A model generated the notes under the pieces. That model was given only the letters and a program-made list of their open reading frames with translations, ran no database searches and was not told the origin of the DNA. From Sphingomonas sp. URHD0057 (lineage in GTDB: Bacteria > Pseudomonadota > Alphaproteobacteria > Sphingomonadales > Sphingomonadaceae), in contig NZ_JIAU01000005.1 in assembly GCF_000620665.1 (NCBI RefSeq), forward strand, positions 62,001-126,000: a DNA stretch of 64,000 nucleotides, read 5' to 3'. How positions within the stretch are numbered: position 1 is the stretch's first letter; each line of letters opens with the position of its first letter. A program made the translations under genes and the position numbers. Positions 11,119 to 20,556 of this stretch are shown here, in pieces.

Positions 11119-12375
11119 TCATTTGCCGAGGCAGAAGCGGGAAAAAAGCGTGTCGAGCACGTCTTCGACACCGGCGCGGCCAGTTAGCCGATCGAAAGCG
11201 CCGCGCGCGAGCCGAAGGTTCTCCGCGACGAGGACCGCCTCACGCGTCGGCGTGGCCAGAGCGTCGCGGGCCTCCGCCAACAATTTCGCCTGGCGCCGGT
11301 TGAGCGCAATAGCCCCCTCCCCGGGCAACAACGGTTTGGCAGCCTGCGCGACGCGGTCGAGAAGCTCGGTCAGCCCAACGCCCGTTTTCGCCGACACCGC
11401 AAGCGAGCCCTCGGGAGCCGGACCGCGCATGTCCGCCCTGGCGTGGACGAGAATAGCACCTGGCGGAGCGGCGTTCGGCTCGCCCAGCCAAAGCAGGATG
11501 TCGGCGGCCGCCGCCAACTGGTTTGCCCGCTCGACCCCGATCGCCTCTACCTGGTCCTCGGTCGTGCGCAGGCCGGCGGTGTCGGTCAGCAAGATGGGCA
11601 GGCCGGCAATCGCCAGCGGCACTTCGATATGATCGCGGGTGGTGCCCGGGACGTCCGTTACGATCGCCCGCTCAACACCAGCTACCGCATTGACAAGGCT
11701 CGATTTTCCGGCATTTGGTGGGCCGGCGACAACCACTCGCACGCCATCCTTGAGAGGCTCGATCCGCGGGCGCGCGAGCCATTGGTCGAGCTCAGCAACC
11801 AGCGCCGCGACGCCGGTCAATAGCGACGGATCGATGGCGCTGTCGTCCTCATCGTAATCGATCGCTCGCTCGGCCGCAGCCGACAAATCAAGCAGCCTGT
11901 CCTGCCACTCGGTCAGCTGCCTCCTCAGCCCGCCTTCGGCCAAGGCCAGTGCCGCCTTGCGCTGCGATTCGGTCTCGGCCTCGATAAGATCGGCCAACCC
12001 TTCCGCCTCGGTCAGGTCGATGCGGCCGTTCTCGAACGCACGGCGAGTGAATTCGCCCGGCTCGGCCTCGCGCAATCCGTCGAGCTGGCCGAGTGTCCGA
12101 AGCACCGCGTCGACGACCGCGCGCCCGCCGTGGCAGTGAAACTCGACGCTGTCCTCGCCGGTCGAGCTCGCAGGTGCATCGAACCGAAGGACCAACGCCT
12201 CGTCGAGCCGCTCGCAGGTCGCCGGATCGCGCAGTTCGCGAAGGGCGGCGTGGCGAGCGTCAGGCAGTAGGCCCGCCATCCGCCTCGCCGCTTCGTGCGC
12301 CACGGCCCCGCTGATGCGGATGACGGCAATCGCAGCCGGCGGCCGGCCGCTGGACAGAGCGAAGATCGTGTCCAC
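11119..12375 (-). CDS. mnmE: tRNA modification GTPase MnmE
   Basis: 418 residues from a GTG at 12375 (MDTIFALSSGRPPAAIAVIR). It has an N-terminal formyl-THF-binding domain with the conserved EFHCHGG, a helical domain, an inserted GTPase domain (G1 AGPPNAGKSS near residue 217, G3 DTAG near 265), and the C-terminal FCLGK whose cysteine is needed for modification. It forms the U34-modifying complex with MnmG, which follows it 40 bases downstream. The start is five bases after the stop of the TerC gene. Confidence 0.97.
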   Translation of the reverse strand: MDTIFALSSGRPPAAIAVIRISGAVAHEAARRMAGLLPDARHAALRELRDPATCERLDEALVLRFDAPASSTGEDSVEFHCHGGRAVVDAVLRTLGQLDGLREAEPGEFTRRAFENGRIDLTEAEGLADLIEAETESQRKAALALAEGGLRRQLTEWQDRLLDLSAAAERAIDYDEDDSAIDPSLLTGVAALVAELDQWLARPRIEPLKDGVRVVVAGPPNAGKSSLVNAVAGVERAIVTDVPGTTRDHIEVPLAIAGLPILLTDTAGLRTTEDQVEAIGVERANQLAAAADILLWLGEPNAAPPGAILVHARADMRGPAPEGSLAVSAKTGVGLTELLDRVAQAAKPLLPGEGAIALNRRQAKLLAEARDALATPTREAVLVAENLRLARGAFDRLTGRAGVEDVLDTLFSRFCLGK

Positions 12376-12380
12376 GAGCC

Positions 12381-13025
12381 CTAGGTGAAGAAAGGCGCGA
12401 TCACCGGCGCGACATGCCCGGCGCCCTCCCAGATCATCTTGAGCGCGACCCACAGAATGACCAGCAGGCCGAGCCACGCGATCCATTTATAGCGGTCGAT
12501 GTAGCGGGCGATGAAATTGGCGGCGACGCCCATCAGGATCACCGACAGGATCAGGCCGAAGACCAGCACCCACGGGTGATCCTTGGCGGCTCCGGCGACC
12601 GCCAGGACGTTATCGAGGCTCATGCTGACGTCGGCGAGGGCCACGCCCCACGCCGCGCTGGCAAAGCTCCTGGCGGACTGCAGGCCCGAATGCTCGTCGC
12701 CGACGATTTCCTCGGAACCCTTGCTTTCGTCCTTGTGTCGAAGCTCGCGGTACATCCGCCATGCCACCCACAGCAGGAGAATGCCGCCGGCGAGGACCAG
12801 GCCGACGACCTGCAGCAGCTGGGTAACGAGCAGCGCGAAGGCGATGCGGAGCACGAGCGCCGCGAGCACGCCGATCATGATGACCTTGCGGCGCTGCGCC
12901 GCGGGCAATCCCGCCGCGAGCGCGCCGACGACGATCGCATTGTCGCCGGCGAGCACGATGTCGATCGCCAGGATCTCGAAGAAAGCTGCGATCGCCGAAG
13001 GCGTGATCATGCTCGCGATGTCCAT
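12381..13025 (-). CDS. TerC family integral membrane protein (second of a tandem pair)
   Basis: 214 residues and about seven hydrophobic segments. The family's acidic intramembrane motifs are present: VLAGDNAIVVGALAAGLP near residue 25 and MSLDNVLAVAGAAKDHP in the second half. TerC/YkoY/YjbE proteins are linked to tellurite resistance and to manganese export or metal loading of exported proteins. Its closest neighbour, ten bases upstream, is a paralogue. Both lie between rho and mnmE and may be co-transcribed with rho. The transported ion is not evident from the sequence. Confidence 0.88.
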   Translation of the reverse strand: MDIASMITPSAIAAFFEILAIDIVLAGDNAIVVGALAAGLPAAQRRKVIMIGVLAALVLRIAFALLVTQLLQVVGLVLAGGILLLWVAWRMYRELRHKDESKGSEEIVGDEHSGLQSARSFASAAWGVALADVSMSLDNVLAVAGAAKDHPWVLVFGLILSVILMGVAANFIARYIDRYKWIAWLGLLVILWVALKMIWEGAGHVAPVIAPFFT

Positions 13026-13035
13026 GGCTTCGCGC

Positions 13036-13704
13036 CTAGCCGAGAGCGAGCACGCTTCTCAAGCCCAGCACGTGATCGCCGCCGACCCAACCTTCGTAGA
13101 TCATGCTAACCGCGACGTAGAGGATGACGCCGAGCCCGATGTAATTGATCCAGTGATACCGCTGGATCAGCCGCGCGACGTAATTGGCGGCGAGGCCCAT
13201 GAACAGCACCGAGAAGGTCAGGCCGATGAACAGCAAAGCCGGATTCTCGCGCGCGATCGACGCGACCAGCAGCACATTGTCGAGGCTCATGCTGAGGTCG
13301 GCCGCGGTGATCTGGATCGCGGCGCGCAGCAAGGTCTTGGTTGCCGGCGGGCCTTCGACCACCGCCGTGTCGGGGTCGTCGTGGACGACCGGCGGCCGCT
13401 TCGGCCGGAGCTCGCCCGCCATGTTGTAGGCGACCCACAGCAGAAGCAGGCCGCCGGCGAACACCAGACCCGTAACCTTGAGCAACTGGGTCGCGATCAC
13501 GGCGAAGGTGATCAGGAAGACCAGCGCCATGCCGACGCCGAACAGCAGAACCTTGCGCCGGTCCTTCTCCGGCAGGCCCGAGGCGAGCGAACCCATGATG
13601 ACGATATTGTCGCCGGCCATGGTCAGATCGCCGATGATGATCTGCCCCAGCTTGGCGAGCCCGGCGGCGGTGAAAATCGCGCCGAAATCTAGGCCCTCGA
13701 ACAC
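13036..13704 (-). CDS. TerC family integral membrane protein (first of a tandem pair)
   Basis: 222 residues from a GTG at 13704. The motif LTMAGDNIVIMGSLASGLP and the second-half MSLDNVLLVASIARENP mirror those of the next gene, showing a tandem duplication. A charged cytoplasmic loop of about 25 residues (after MAGELRPKRPP) separates the two membrane halves. It begins ten bases after the rho stop. The likely role is metal-ion handling, as for other TerC proteins, but the substrate is unknown. Confidence 0.88.
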   Translation of the reverse strand: MFEGLDFGAIFTAAGLAKLGQIIIGDLTMAGDNIVIMGSLASGLPEKDRRKVLLFGVGMALVFLITFAVIATQLLKVTGLVFAGGLLLLWVAYNMAGELRPKRPPVVHDDPDTAVVEGPPATKTLLRAAIQITAADLSMSLDNVLLVASIARENPALLFIGLTFSVLFMGLAANYVARLIQRYHWINYIGLGVILYVAVSMIYEGWVGGDHVLGLRSVLALG

Positions 13705-13714
13705 GGGCAGACCC

Positions 13715-14971
<1,257 letters not shown>

Positions 14972-15199
14972 AAATTGTTCTTTTCTTGGGGAATTGTGCT
15001 CGAGCTTCTTGCGTTGGTTCACAAAGCCGGAGGCGGCAGGACGCCGCGATGCGGAAGGATGGCGGCCGGTAATTTAGTGAAACTGGCCGGGAGCCGTCAC
15101 GATTGGAGGTATGTCTCGCCGCGCCGCCTGTCAATCAGTGGCCACCGATGAAAGCGGCGAAATGCCTAAAACGGACGGGAGTTTTCATTGTCGTCCATC

Positions 15200-15652
15200 C
15201 TAGAACGGACGGACGATGACCAGCACGACGATTAGCGCCGCGGCGACGCCGGGAATCTCGTTGATCATCCGCACCGCCTTGCCCGACAGCGGGCGCTGAC
15301 CATTGGCCAGCTTCTTGCCGTAGGCGCCGAGCCAGCCCTGGTAGGCGCTGAGCGCGATTACCAGCGCCAGCTTGGCGTGGAACCAGCCCTGGCTCCAGGC
15401 ATCCCCGTTGAACGCCAGCATCAGGCCCAGGACCCACACCAGCAGCATCGCCGGGGTCAGGATAATCGAGCGAACGCGAGCTTCGCGCTCGATCCACGCA
15501 CGGTCCTCGGGGGAGCCGACGGCCGTTTCCTGGTGATAGACGTAGAAGCGAGGAAGTAGAAACAGCCCGGCCATCCAGAAGATGACGAAGGTGACGTGCG
15601 CCGCTTTCACCCACAGATAAGCGGGGCCGAGAAATCCCGTCAGCTCTGTCAC
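15200..15652 (-). CDS. hemJ: Protoporphyrinogen oxidase HemJ
   Basis: 150 residues with four hydrophobic helices. It carries the HemJ features of a histidine in the first helix (LWVKAAHVTFVIFWMAG), LPRFYVYH, and a C-terminal MINEIPGVAAALIVVLVIVRP helix. HemJ oxidises protoporphyrinogen IX to protoporphyrin IX in the inner membrane, the penultimate step of haem synthesis. The GTG start overlaps the hemE stop (GTGA), consistent with co-expression of two haem enzymes. Confidence 0.9.
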   Translation of the reverse strand: MTELTGFLGPAYLWVKAAHVTFVIFWMAGLFLLPRFYVYHQETAVGSPEDRAWIEREARVRSIILTPAMLLVWVLGLMLAFNGDAWSQGWFHAKLALVIALSAYQGWLGAYGKKLANGQRPLSGKAVRMINEIPGVAAALIVVLVIVRPF

Positions 15653-16710
15653 TTTGTCCCCTTCACCTGGGCGAGAAGCTCCTCGACATGCGCGACCGGC
15701 GTGTCCTGGAGGATCCCATGCCCGAGGTTGAAGATGTGAGGACGCCCGGCGAATGCGTCAAGGACGCGGCCCACCGCGGCCTGAAGTGTTTCGCCTCCTG
15801 CGACGAGCGCCAATGGGTCGAGATTGCCTTGCACCGGCAGGTCTTCCGGTAACTCTTTCGCCGCCCACACCGGATCGACGGTTTCGTCGAGTCCGAGCGC
15901 GGTAATTCCCGTCTCCCGGGCATAAGCGCGCAGCTTGCCGCCGGCGCCTTTAGGAAAGCCTATGATGGGTAGATCCGGATGCCTGGCGCGGATGGCGTCG
16001 ACCAACCGCGCGGTCGGGACAATCACCCATTGCTCGAATTGAGCTGGGGACAAGCTCCCGGCCCAGCTGTCGAACAGTTGCACCACTTCGACGCCGGCTT
16101 CGACCTGCCCGAGCAAATAATCGACGGTGACGTCCTCGATGCGCCGGATGATCGCCTCGAATCGCGCGGGATCGCTATAGGCGAGGCGGCGGGTCTCGGC
16201 CTGGTCGCGGCTTCCCTGGCCGGCCGCCATATAGGTGGCGACGGTCCACGGGCTTCCGGCAAAACCGATCAGCGTCTTCGTCCGATCGAGCGCCGCTTTC
16301 ACCTTGCGGACCGTGTCATAGATTGGGTCGAGCCGCGCCGGGAACGGATTTAGATCCTCGATTGCCGTCTCGGCCAGGATCGGCGACAGGCGAGGTCCTT
16401 CGCCGGCGATGAAGGTCAGGTTCTGGCCCAAAGCGAAGGGAACGATCAGGATGTCGGAGAACAGGATCGCGGCATCGAGCTGAGGAAACCGCTTCAGCGG
16501 CTGAAGCGTGATCTCTGCAGCGGCGTCGCTGTCATAGACCAGGTCGAGGAAGCTGCCTTTGTCCTGACGCAGCTGGCGGTACTCGGGCAGGTAGCGCCCG
16601 GCCTGGCGCATCAGCCATATCGGCGGAGGGCTCAAAGCCTGTCCGCGCAGCACGGCGAGCAAAGGCTTGCCCGCCTGCCTGTTCGAAGGATCCGCAGGCT
16701 TACGGGACAC
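15649..16710 (-). CDS. hemE: Uroporphyrinogen decarboxylase
   Basis: 353 residues with the N-terminal signature PIWLMRQAGRYLPEYRQLR and the ILFSDILIVPFALG and GFAGSPWTVATYM segments of HemE. It decarboxylates uroporphyrinogen III to coproporphyrinogen III in the cytosol. The start is GTG at 16710, with AAGGAGAG about seven bases upstream and a TATAAT hexamer (16727-16732, minus strand) in an AT-rich block. In Caulobacter and Rickettsia, hemE borders the chromosome origin, and here too it faces the gap before maf. Confidence 0.96.
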   Translation of the reverse strand: MSRKPADPSNRQAGKPLLAVLRGQALSPPPIWLMRQAGRYLPEYRQLRQDKGSFLDLVYDSDAAAEITLQPLKRFPQLDAAILFSDILIVPFALGQNLTFIAGEGPRLSPILAETAIEDLNPFPARLDPIYDTVRKVKAALDRTKTLIGFAGSPWTVATYMAAGQGSRDQAETRRLAYSDPARFEAIIRRIEDVTVDYLLGQVEAGVEVVQLFDSWAGSLSPAQFEQWVIVPTARLVDAIRARHPDLPIIGFPKGAGGKLRAYARETGITALGLDETVDPVWAAKELPEDLPVQGNLDPLALVAGGETLQAAVGRVLDAFAGRPHIFNLGHGILQDTPVAHVEELLAQVKGTK

Positions 16711-17005
16711 CCCTCTTCTCTCCTTTATTATATTTAGAATCTAAAGATTGATGTTGTAGTTGGGCGTGGGAGAGCGGGGTTTAGGCAAGCATCCCGAAAT
16801 TGCCAACAAGCGGACGGGACCGCGGCTCTCGGCGAATGCGCGAGTCGGTCCGAGTCCCACCCGTGATTCACAGTCTGGGGATGAATTTCGTCCCCGTGGA
16901 TGAATCCTTGGAATGATCGCGGCGACCGTGGAACGCTATCCGCGTTGAGCCTACCCCCATGTCCGCGCTACGGCTGCACGCGGTCTTTTCCACAAGGTTG
17001 TTCGA
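16711..17005. other. Candidate chromosomal replication origin (oriC) between hemE and maf
   Basis: A 295-base gap lies exactly where transcription direction flips: parB to hemE run leftwards and maf to the YcgN gene mostly rightwards. It holds an AT-rich block (about 16723-16752) with the palindrome TTTAGAATCTAAA at 16733-16745. DnaA-box-like nonamers are TTTTCCACA at 16986-16994 (8 of 9 to TTATCCACA), TGATTCACA at 16864-16872, and reverse-strand types at 16876-16884 and 16895-16903 (7 of 9 each). Known biology: the Caulobacter and Rickettsia origins lie beside hemE. Calling this oriC is inference, because the AT-rich part could simply be the hemE promoter. Confidence 0.55.
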
Positions 17006-17578
17006 TTGGCCCTGATCCTTGCTTCGACCAGCATCATAAGGCGCCAGATGCTCGACGCGGCCGGGGTCCAGTACCGGGCCGAGCGACCGGAAGTCGACGA
17101 GGCGGCGGTCAAGGCGCGCCTCGATGATCCAGAGCAAGTCGTGGGGGAACTGGCTGCTCTCAAGGCGTGCAGCATTGGCGGCGCGGATTGGGCGATCGGC
17201 AGCGATAGCGTCGTTAGTGTCGACGGCTGCCCGTTCGACAAGCCCGCCGACCGTGACCAAGCCGAGGAGCATTTGCGCTTCTTCTCCGGCAAGACGATGC
17301 TCCTGACCAGCGCGGTAGCGTTGGCGCGAGATGGCGCGGTCGACTGGCATTGCATCGATTGTGCAAAGCTCGAGGTGCGATCGCTCTCCGACGATTTCAT
17401 CCATTTCTATCTCGATGCCGAATGGCCCGAGGTCGGCTATTGCGTCGGCGTGTTCCGGCTGGAGGGCCGCGGCGTGCAATTGTTCGACCGCATCGACGGC
17501 AATTATTTCACGATCCTCGGGATGCCCCTGCTGCCTTTGCTTGGAGCGCTTCGAGAGCGCGGGCTGGTGCCGCGATGA
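17006..17578 (+). CDS. maf: Maf-type nucleotide pyrophosphatase
   Basis: 190 residues. It starts at a TTG eight bases after AAGG, and no ATG fits in frame near the start. It shows the Maf motifs LILASTSIIRRQML (substrate loop; canonical LASxSPRRxxLL) and GSDSVVSVDG at the catalytic aspartate position. Maf proteins hydrolyse non-canonical or modified nucleoside triphosphates to monophosphates. The stop overlaps the coaE start. maf-coaE-dnaQ is the conserved gene run to the right of the origin in alphaproteobacteria. Confidence 0.9.
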   Translation: MALILASTSIIRRQMLDAAGVQYRAERPEVDEAAVKARLDDPEQVVGELAALKACSIGGADWAIGSDSVVSVDGCPFDKPADRDQAEEHLRFFSGKTMLLTSAVALARDGAVDWHCIDCAKLEVRSLSDDFIHFYLDAEWPEVGYCVGVFRLEGRGVQLFDRIDGNYFTILGMPLLPLLGALRERGLVPR

Positions 17579-18168
17579 TCAGAATCGCGCTCACCGGCTC
17601 GATCGGCATGGGCAAGTCGACCGTCGCCAGGATGTTCGAGAAGGCGGGCGTTCCGGTGTTCGACGCCGACGCCGTCGTGCGGCAGCTGCAAGGGTCCGGC
17701 GGCGCGCTGGTCGAGGCGATCGCTGCCCGCTTTCCCGAGACGGTTGAAGGCGGCGTGCTCGATCGCGAGCGTCTTGCGCGCGCGGTGCTTGGCCGTCCCG
17801 ACGAACTCGCTGCGCTCGAGACGATCGTTCATCCCGCGGTTCGGGCCGCGCGAGACTCATTCGTTGAAGACCATAGCGATGCTCGAGCCCTACTGTTCGA
17901 GATCCCGCTGTTGTTCGAGACCGGCCAGGAGGATGAGTTCGACAAGGTCGTCGTTGTTTCGGCGCCTCTCGGCGTGCAGCGCGGCCGGGTGCTCGAGCGC
18001 GCCGGCATGACCGCCGAAAAGCTCGACGCGATCCTGCGCCGCCAGGTTCCCGACGAGGATAAGAGGCCGCGCGCCGACTTCGTCGTCGACACCGGCGCGG
18101 ACCTATCCACAACTGAAAGCGAAGTTCGCGAAATCCTTGCTTGTCTCGGACTTGCCGACCGAAGATAG
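17575..18168 (+). CDS. coaE: Dephospho-CoA kinase
   Basis: 197 residues from the ATG overlapping the maf stop (MIRIALTGSIGMGKSTVA). The P-loop GSIGMGKST lies at residues 8-16, followed by VPVFDADAVVRQL and FEIPLLFETG, both CoaE features. It phosphorylates dephospho-CoA, the final step of coenzyme A synthesis. An earlier in-frame ATG at 17350 lies inside maf and is rejected. Confidence 0.96.
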   Translation: MIRIALTGSIGMGKSTVARMFEKAGVPVFDADAVVRQLQGSGGALVEAIAARFPETVEGGVLDRERLARAVLGRPDELAALETIVHPAVRAARDSFVEDHSDARALLFEIPLLFETGQEDEFDKVVVVSAPLGVQRGRVLERAGMTAEKLDAILRRQVPDEDKRPRADFVVDTGADLSTTESEVREILACLGLADRR

Positions 18169-18176
18169 TTTCGCCC

Positions 18177-18875
18177 ATGCGGGAAATCGTTTTCGATACC
18201 GAGACCACGGGTCTGAACCCGGCGGGCGGCGACCGCATGGTTGAGATCGGCTGCGTCGAGGTCTTCAATCGGGTTGAGACGGGGCGCCACTTCCACGCTT
18301 ACTTCAATCCCGAGCGCGACATGCCGTTCGAGGCGCAGGAAGTGCACGGCCTCAGTAACCTGTTCCTGTCGGACAAGCCGCGCTTCTTCGAGCGCGCCGA
18401 AGAGCTGCTCGATTTCATCGAGGACTCGCCGCTGGTCGCGCACAATGCGGGATTCGATTTCGGCTTCCTCAACTCCGAGCTCGAGCGCTGCGGTCGCCTC
18501 CCGGTCGGCCTGCGTCGCATGGTCGACACCTTGATGCTGGCGCGATCCAGGCATCCGGGCGCGAAGCATAGCCTCGATGCGTTGTGCGTCCGCTTCGGCA
18601 TCGACCGCAGCCATCGCGTGAAGCATGGGGCGCTGCTCGACGCTCAGCTCCTCGCGCAGGTCTATGTCGAGCTTACCGGCGGGCGGCAGATCGGGCTCGG
18701 CCTGGTTGCCGACACCGTCAGCGTCATGGTGCCGATGGGCGCGCGGCCGGTCATTGCTCGGCCACCGCGGCCGGCCCGTCCGCATTTTGCCGCGGCGGAG
18801 GAACTTGAGCGTCACCGCGCGTTTATCTCCCGACTCGTCGAGCCTTTGTGGGCGCGCTTCGCACCCGCCGGTTGA
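18177..18875 (+). CDS. dnaQ: DNA polymerase III subunit epsilon (proofreading exonuclease)
   Basis: 232 residues starting MREIVFDTETTGLNP. DEDDh exonuclease motifs are DTETTGL (ExoI), LVAHNAGFDFGFLN (ExoII) and HGALLDAQLLAQVY (ExoIII, with the histidine that sets the DEDDh type). The C-terminal tail after residue 185 would bind polymerase alpha. It proofreads replication errors. The gene follows coaE by eight bases. Confidence 0.95.
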   Translation: MREIVFDTETTGLNPAGGDRMVEIGCVEVFNRVETGRHFHAYFNPERDMPFEAQEVHGLSNLFLSDKPRFFERAEELLDFIEDSPLVAHNAGFDFGFLNSELERCGRLPVGLRRMVDTLMLARSRHPGAKHSLDALCVRFGIDRSHRVKHGALLDAQLLAQVYVELTGGRQIGLGLVADTVSVMVPMGARPVIARPPRPARPHFAAAEELERHRAFISRLVEPLWARFAPAG

Positions 18876-18932
18876 CGCGAGGATCGGGCCGGTTCTAAGC
18901 GGCCCGCCGTACAGTGGAGGAGGCTCAGCCAC

Positions 18933-19502
18933 GTGGATATCCGGGTTGCGGGCCATCAGGTCGATACCGGCGAGACCTTGCGTGATCATGCCCAGCGCCG
19001 GGTTTCCGAAATCACCGAAAAATATTTCGCCAGGTCGGTCGGCGCGAACGTGACGTTCGGTCGCGGGCCGAACAACGATTACACGTGCGACATTGTCGCG
19101 CCGGTCGTGCAGGGGGTCGTGCTCAAGGCTTCGTATAGCGCGCGGACGGCCGAAATGGCCTTCAACGGGGCGGCGGACCGGATCGAAAAGCAGCTGCGCC
19201 GCTACACCAACCGGCTGAAGGACCATAAGGGCGACGAGACCGCTCAGGCCTATGTCGAGAACGCGGGATATACGGTCTTCTCAGCGCCGGCCGATGCTCA
19301 GGCCGAGGGCGCCGATAACCCAACCGTCATTGCCGAGACGCGCGTCGACATTCCCGAGGCTAGCGTGTCCGATGCCGTGATGCTGATGGACTTGAGAAAC
19401 ACCGGCGCCCTGCTGTTCAGGAACTCGGGGACCGGCGAGTTCAACATGATCTACCGTCGTGAGGACGGAAACATCGGCTGGGTCGAACCCCGCGCCACCT
19501 GA
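18933..19502 (+). CDS. hpf: Ribosome hibernation promoting factor, long form
   Basis: 189 residues from a GTG preceded by GGAGGAGG. The N-terminal half (MDIRVAGHQVDTGETLRDH) is the ribosome-binding RaiA/HPF domain. The C-terminal half (VSDAVMLMDLRNTGALLFRN, then FNMIYRREDGNIGWVEP) is the dimerisation domain of long HPF, which alone can pair 70S ribosomes into 100S particles in stationary phase. It is followed by ptsN, an order common near rpoN in proteobacteria, although rpoN itself is not in the window. Confidence 0.94.
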   Translation: MDIRVAGHQVDTGETLRDHAQRRVSEITEKYFARSVGANVTFGRGPNNDYTCDIVAPVVQGVVLKASYSARTAEMAFNGAADRIEKQLRRYTNRLKDHKGDETAQAYVENAGYTVFSAPADAQAEGADNPTVIAETRVDIPEASVSDAVMLMDLRNTGALLFRNSGTGEFNMIYRREDGNIGWVEPRAT

Positions 19503-19563
19503 TTATCATTCCATTGCCGGCGGCCAATCGTGCTAGTGGCCGCAGCCCGTGACGAGTTCCGCG

Positions 19564-20028
19564 ATGCAGCTTGCCGATTTTCTCGATTTCGACGCGATCA
19601 AGACTGCGCTTCCGGGCGGCAGCAAGCGTTCGCTGCTTCAGCAGCTGGCAAATCTAGCGGCGCAGCGGCTGGGCCAGGACGCCGGTGTGATTCTGGCCAG
19701 CCTCACCGAACGCGAGCAGCTTGGCTCGACCGGGTTTGGGCAGGGCGTTGCGATCCCCCACGGGAAGATCGAGGGCCTCGGCCGGATCTACGGCCTGTTC
19801 GCGCGGCTTGCCGAGCCGGTCGATTATAAGTCGATCGACGCCCGGCCGGTCGATCTCGTGTTCCTTCTCCTGTCGCCGCCCGATGCCGGCGCCGAGCATT
19901 TGAAGGCCCTGGCGGCGGTCAGCCGGGTGACGCGCAACATGGCCACGCTCGAAAAAATGCGCGGCGCGAGAAGCCGCGATGCCCTGGCCGCAGTGCTGCT
20001 CGGGGCTGACGAACGTGACGCCGCCTGA
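19564..20028 (+). CDS. ptsN: Nitrogen-regulatory phosphotransferase EIIA-Ntr
   Basis: 154 residues from the ATG that gives MQLADFLDFDAIKTAL; a GTG at 19549 would add five. The phosphorylatable histidine is in GVAIPHGKIEGL, with STGFGQGVAIPH before it and VDLVFLLLSPPDAGAEHLKAL after it, as in the PTS EIIA-2 fold. In the PTS-Ntr relay it receives phosphate from NPr and regulates potassium, stress and carbon/nitrogen balance. No sugar permease is nearby. Confidence 0.92.
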   Translation: MQLADFLDFDAIKTALPGGSKRSLLQQLANLAAQRLGQDAGVILASLTEREQLGSTGFGQGVAIPHGKIEGLGRIYGLFARLAEPVDYKSIDARPVDLVFLLLSPPDAGAEHLKALAAVSRVTRNMATLEKMRGARSRDALAAVLLGADERDAA

Positions 20029-20044
20029 CGCTGACTGACGCCTC

Positions 20045-20389
20045 GTGAGCGCGGACCGGCTGCCGACCCACGTCGAGGTTGCAGGCATCCTTCGCCGCAC
20101 CTCGGCGAGCGGTGATTTCGCGACCATCGTGAGGAAAGGTGACCCGGACCGCGGCGCGCTCCTTCTCGTCATCACCAGCCGCGGCCGGCACATCGCCTTC
20201 CTCGAGCGCACCTTGTCGGTGGGCGGCGATTATCGCTGGCACAGCATCGGACCGGCCGAATCGCCGGATTCCGATAAGGTTGCTGACTTCCTCGGAAAGC
20301 GGGCACGCTTCGACGAGGATTCCTGGGCAATCGAACTGGACATCGCGGAGCCTGAACGGTTCATCGCTGAAACGACCTCCACGGGTTGA
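20045..20389 (+). CDS. DUF1491 family protein
   Basis: 114 residues from a GTG 16 bases after ptsN. The arrangement RLPTHVEVAGILRRTSASGD, then ATIVRKGDPDRGALLLVI and a C-terminal DEDSWAIELDIAEPERFI, is that of DUF1491, a small alphaproteobacterial family of unknown function. It has no signal peptide or membrane segment and is probably cytosolic. It may be transcribed with ptsN. Confidence 0.82.
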   Translation: MSADRLPTHVEVAGILRRTSASGDFATIVRKGDPDRGALLLVITSRGRHIAFLERTLSVGGDYRWHSIGPAESPDSDKVADFLGKRARFDEDSWAIELDIAEPERFIAETTSTG

Positions 20390-20556
20390 CCCCGTGTGCC
20401 GGGCGGCGGAAACCCGGCCAACAACAAGAGCGGGGGGCATTCTTGCACGGGAATATTCCGGGGGAATGCCACGCGAGACGGGTAACTGCCAAAAGGGCAC
20501 GCGGAAGTATTCGCATAGTAAATGCGCTCCTTTCTCCGGCGGTTGACCGCACAGAA

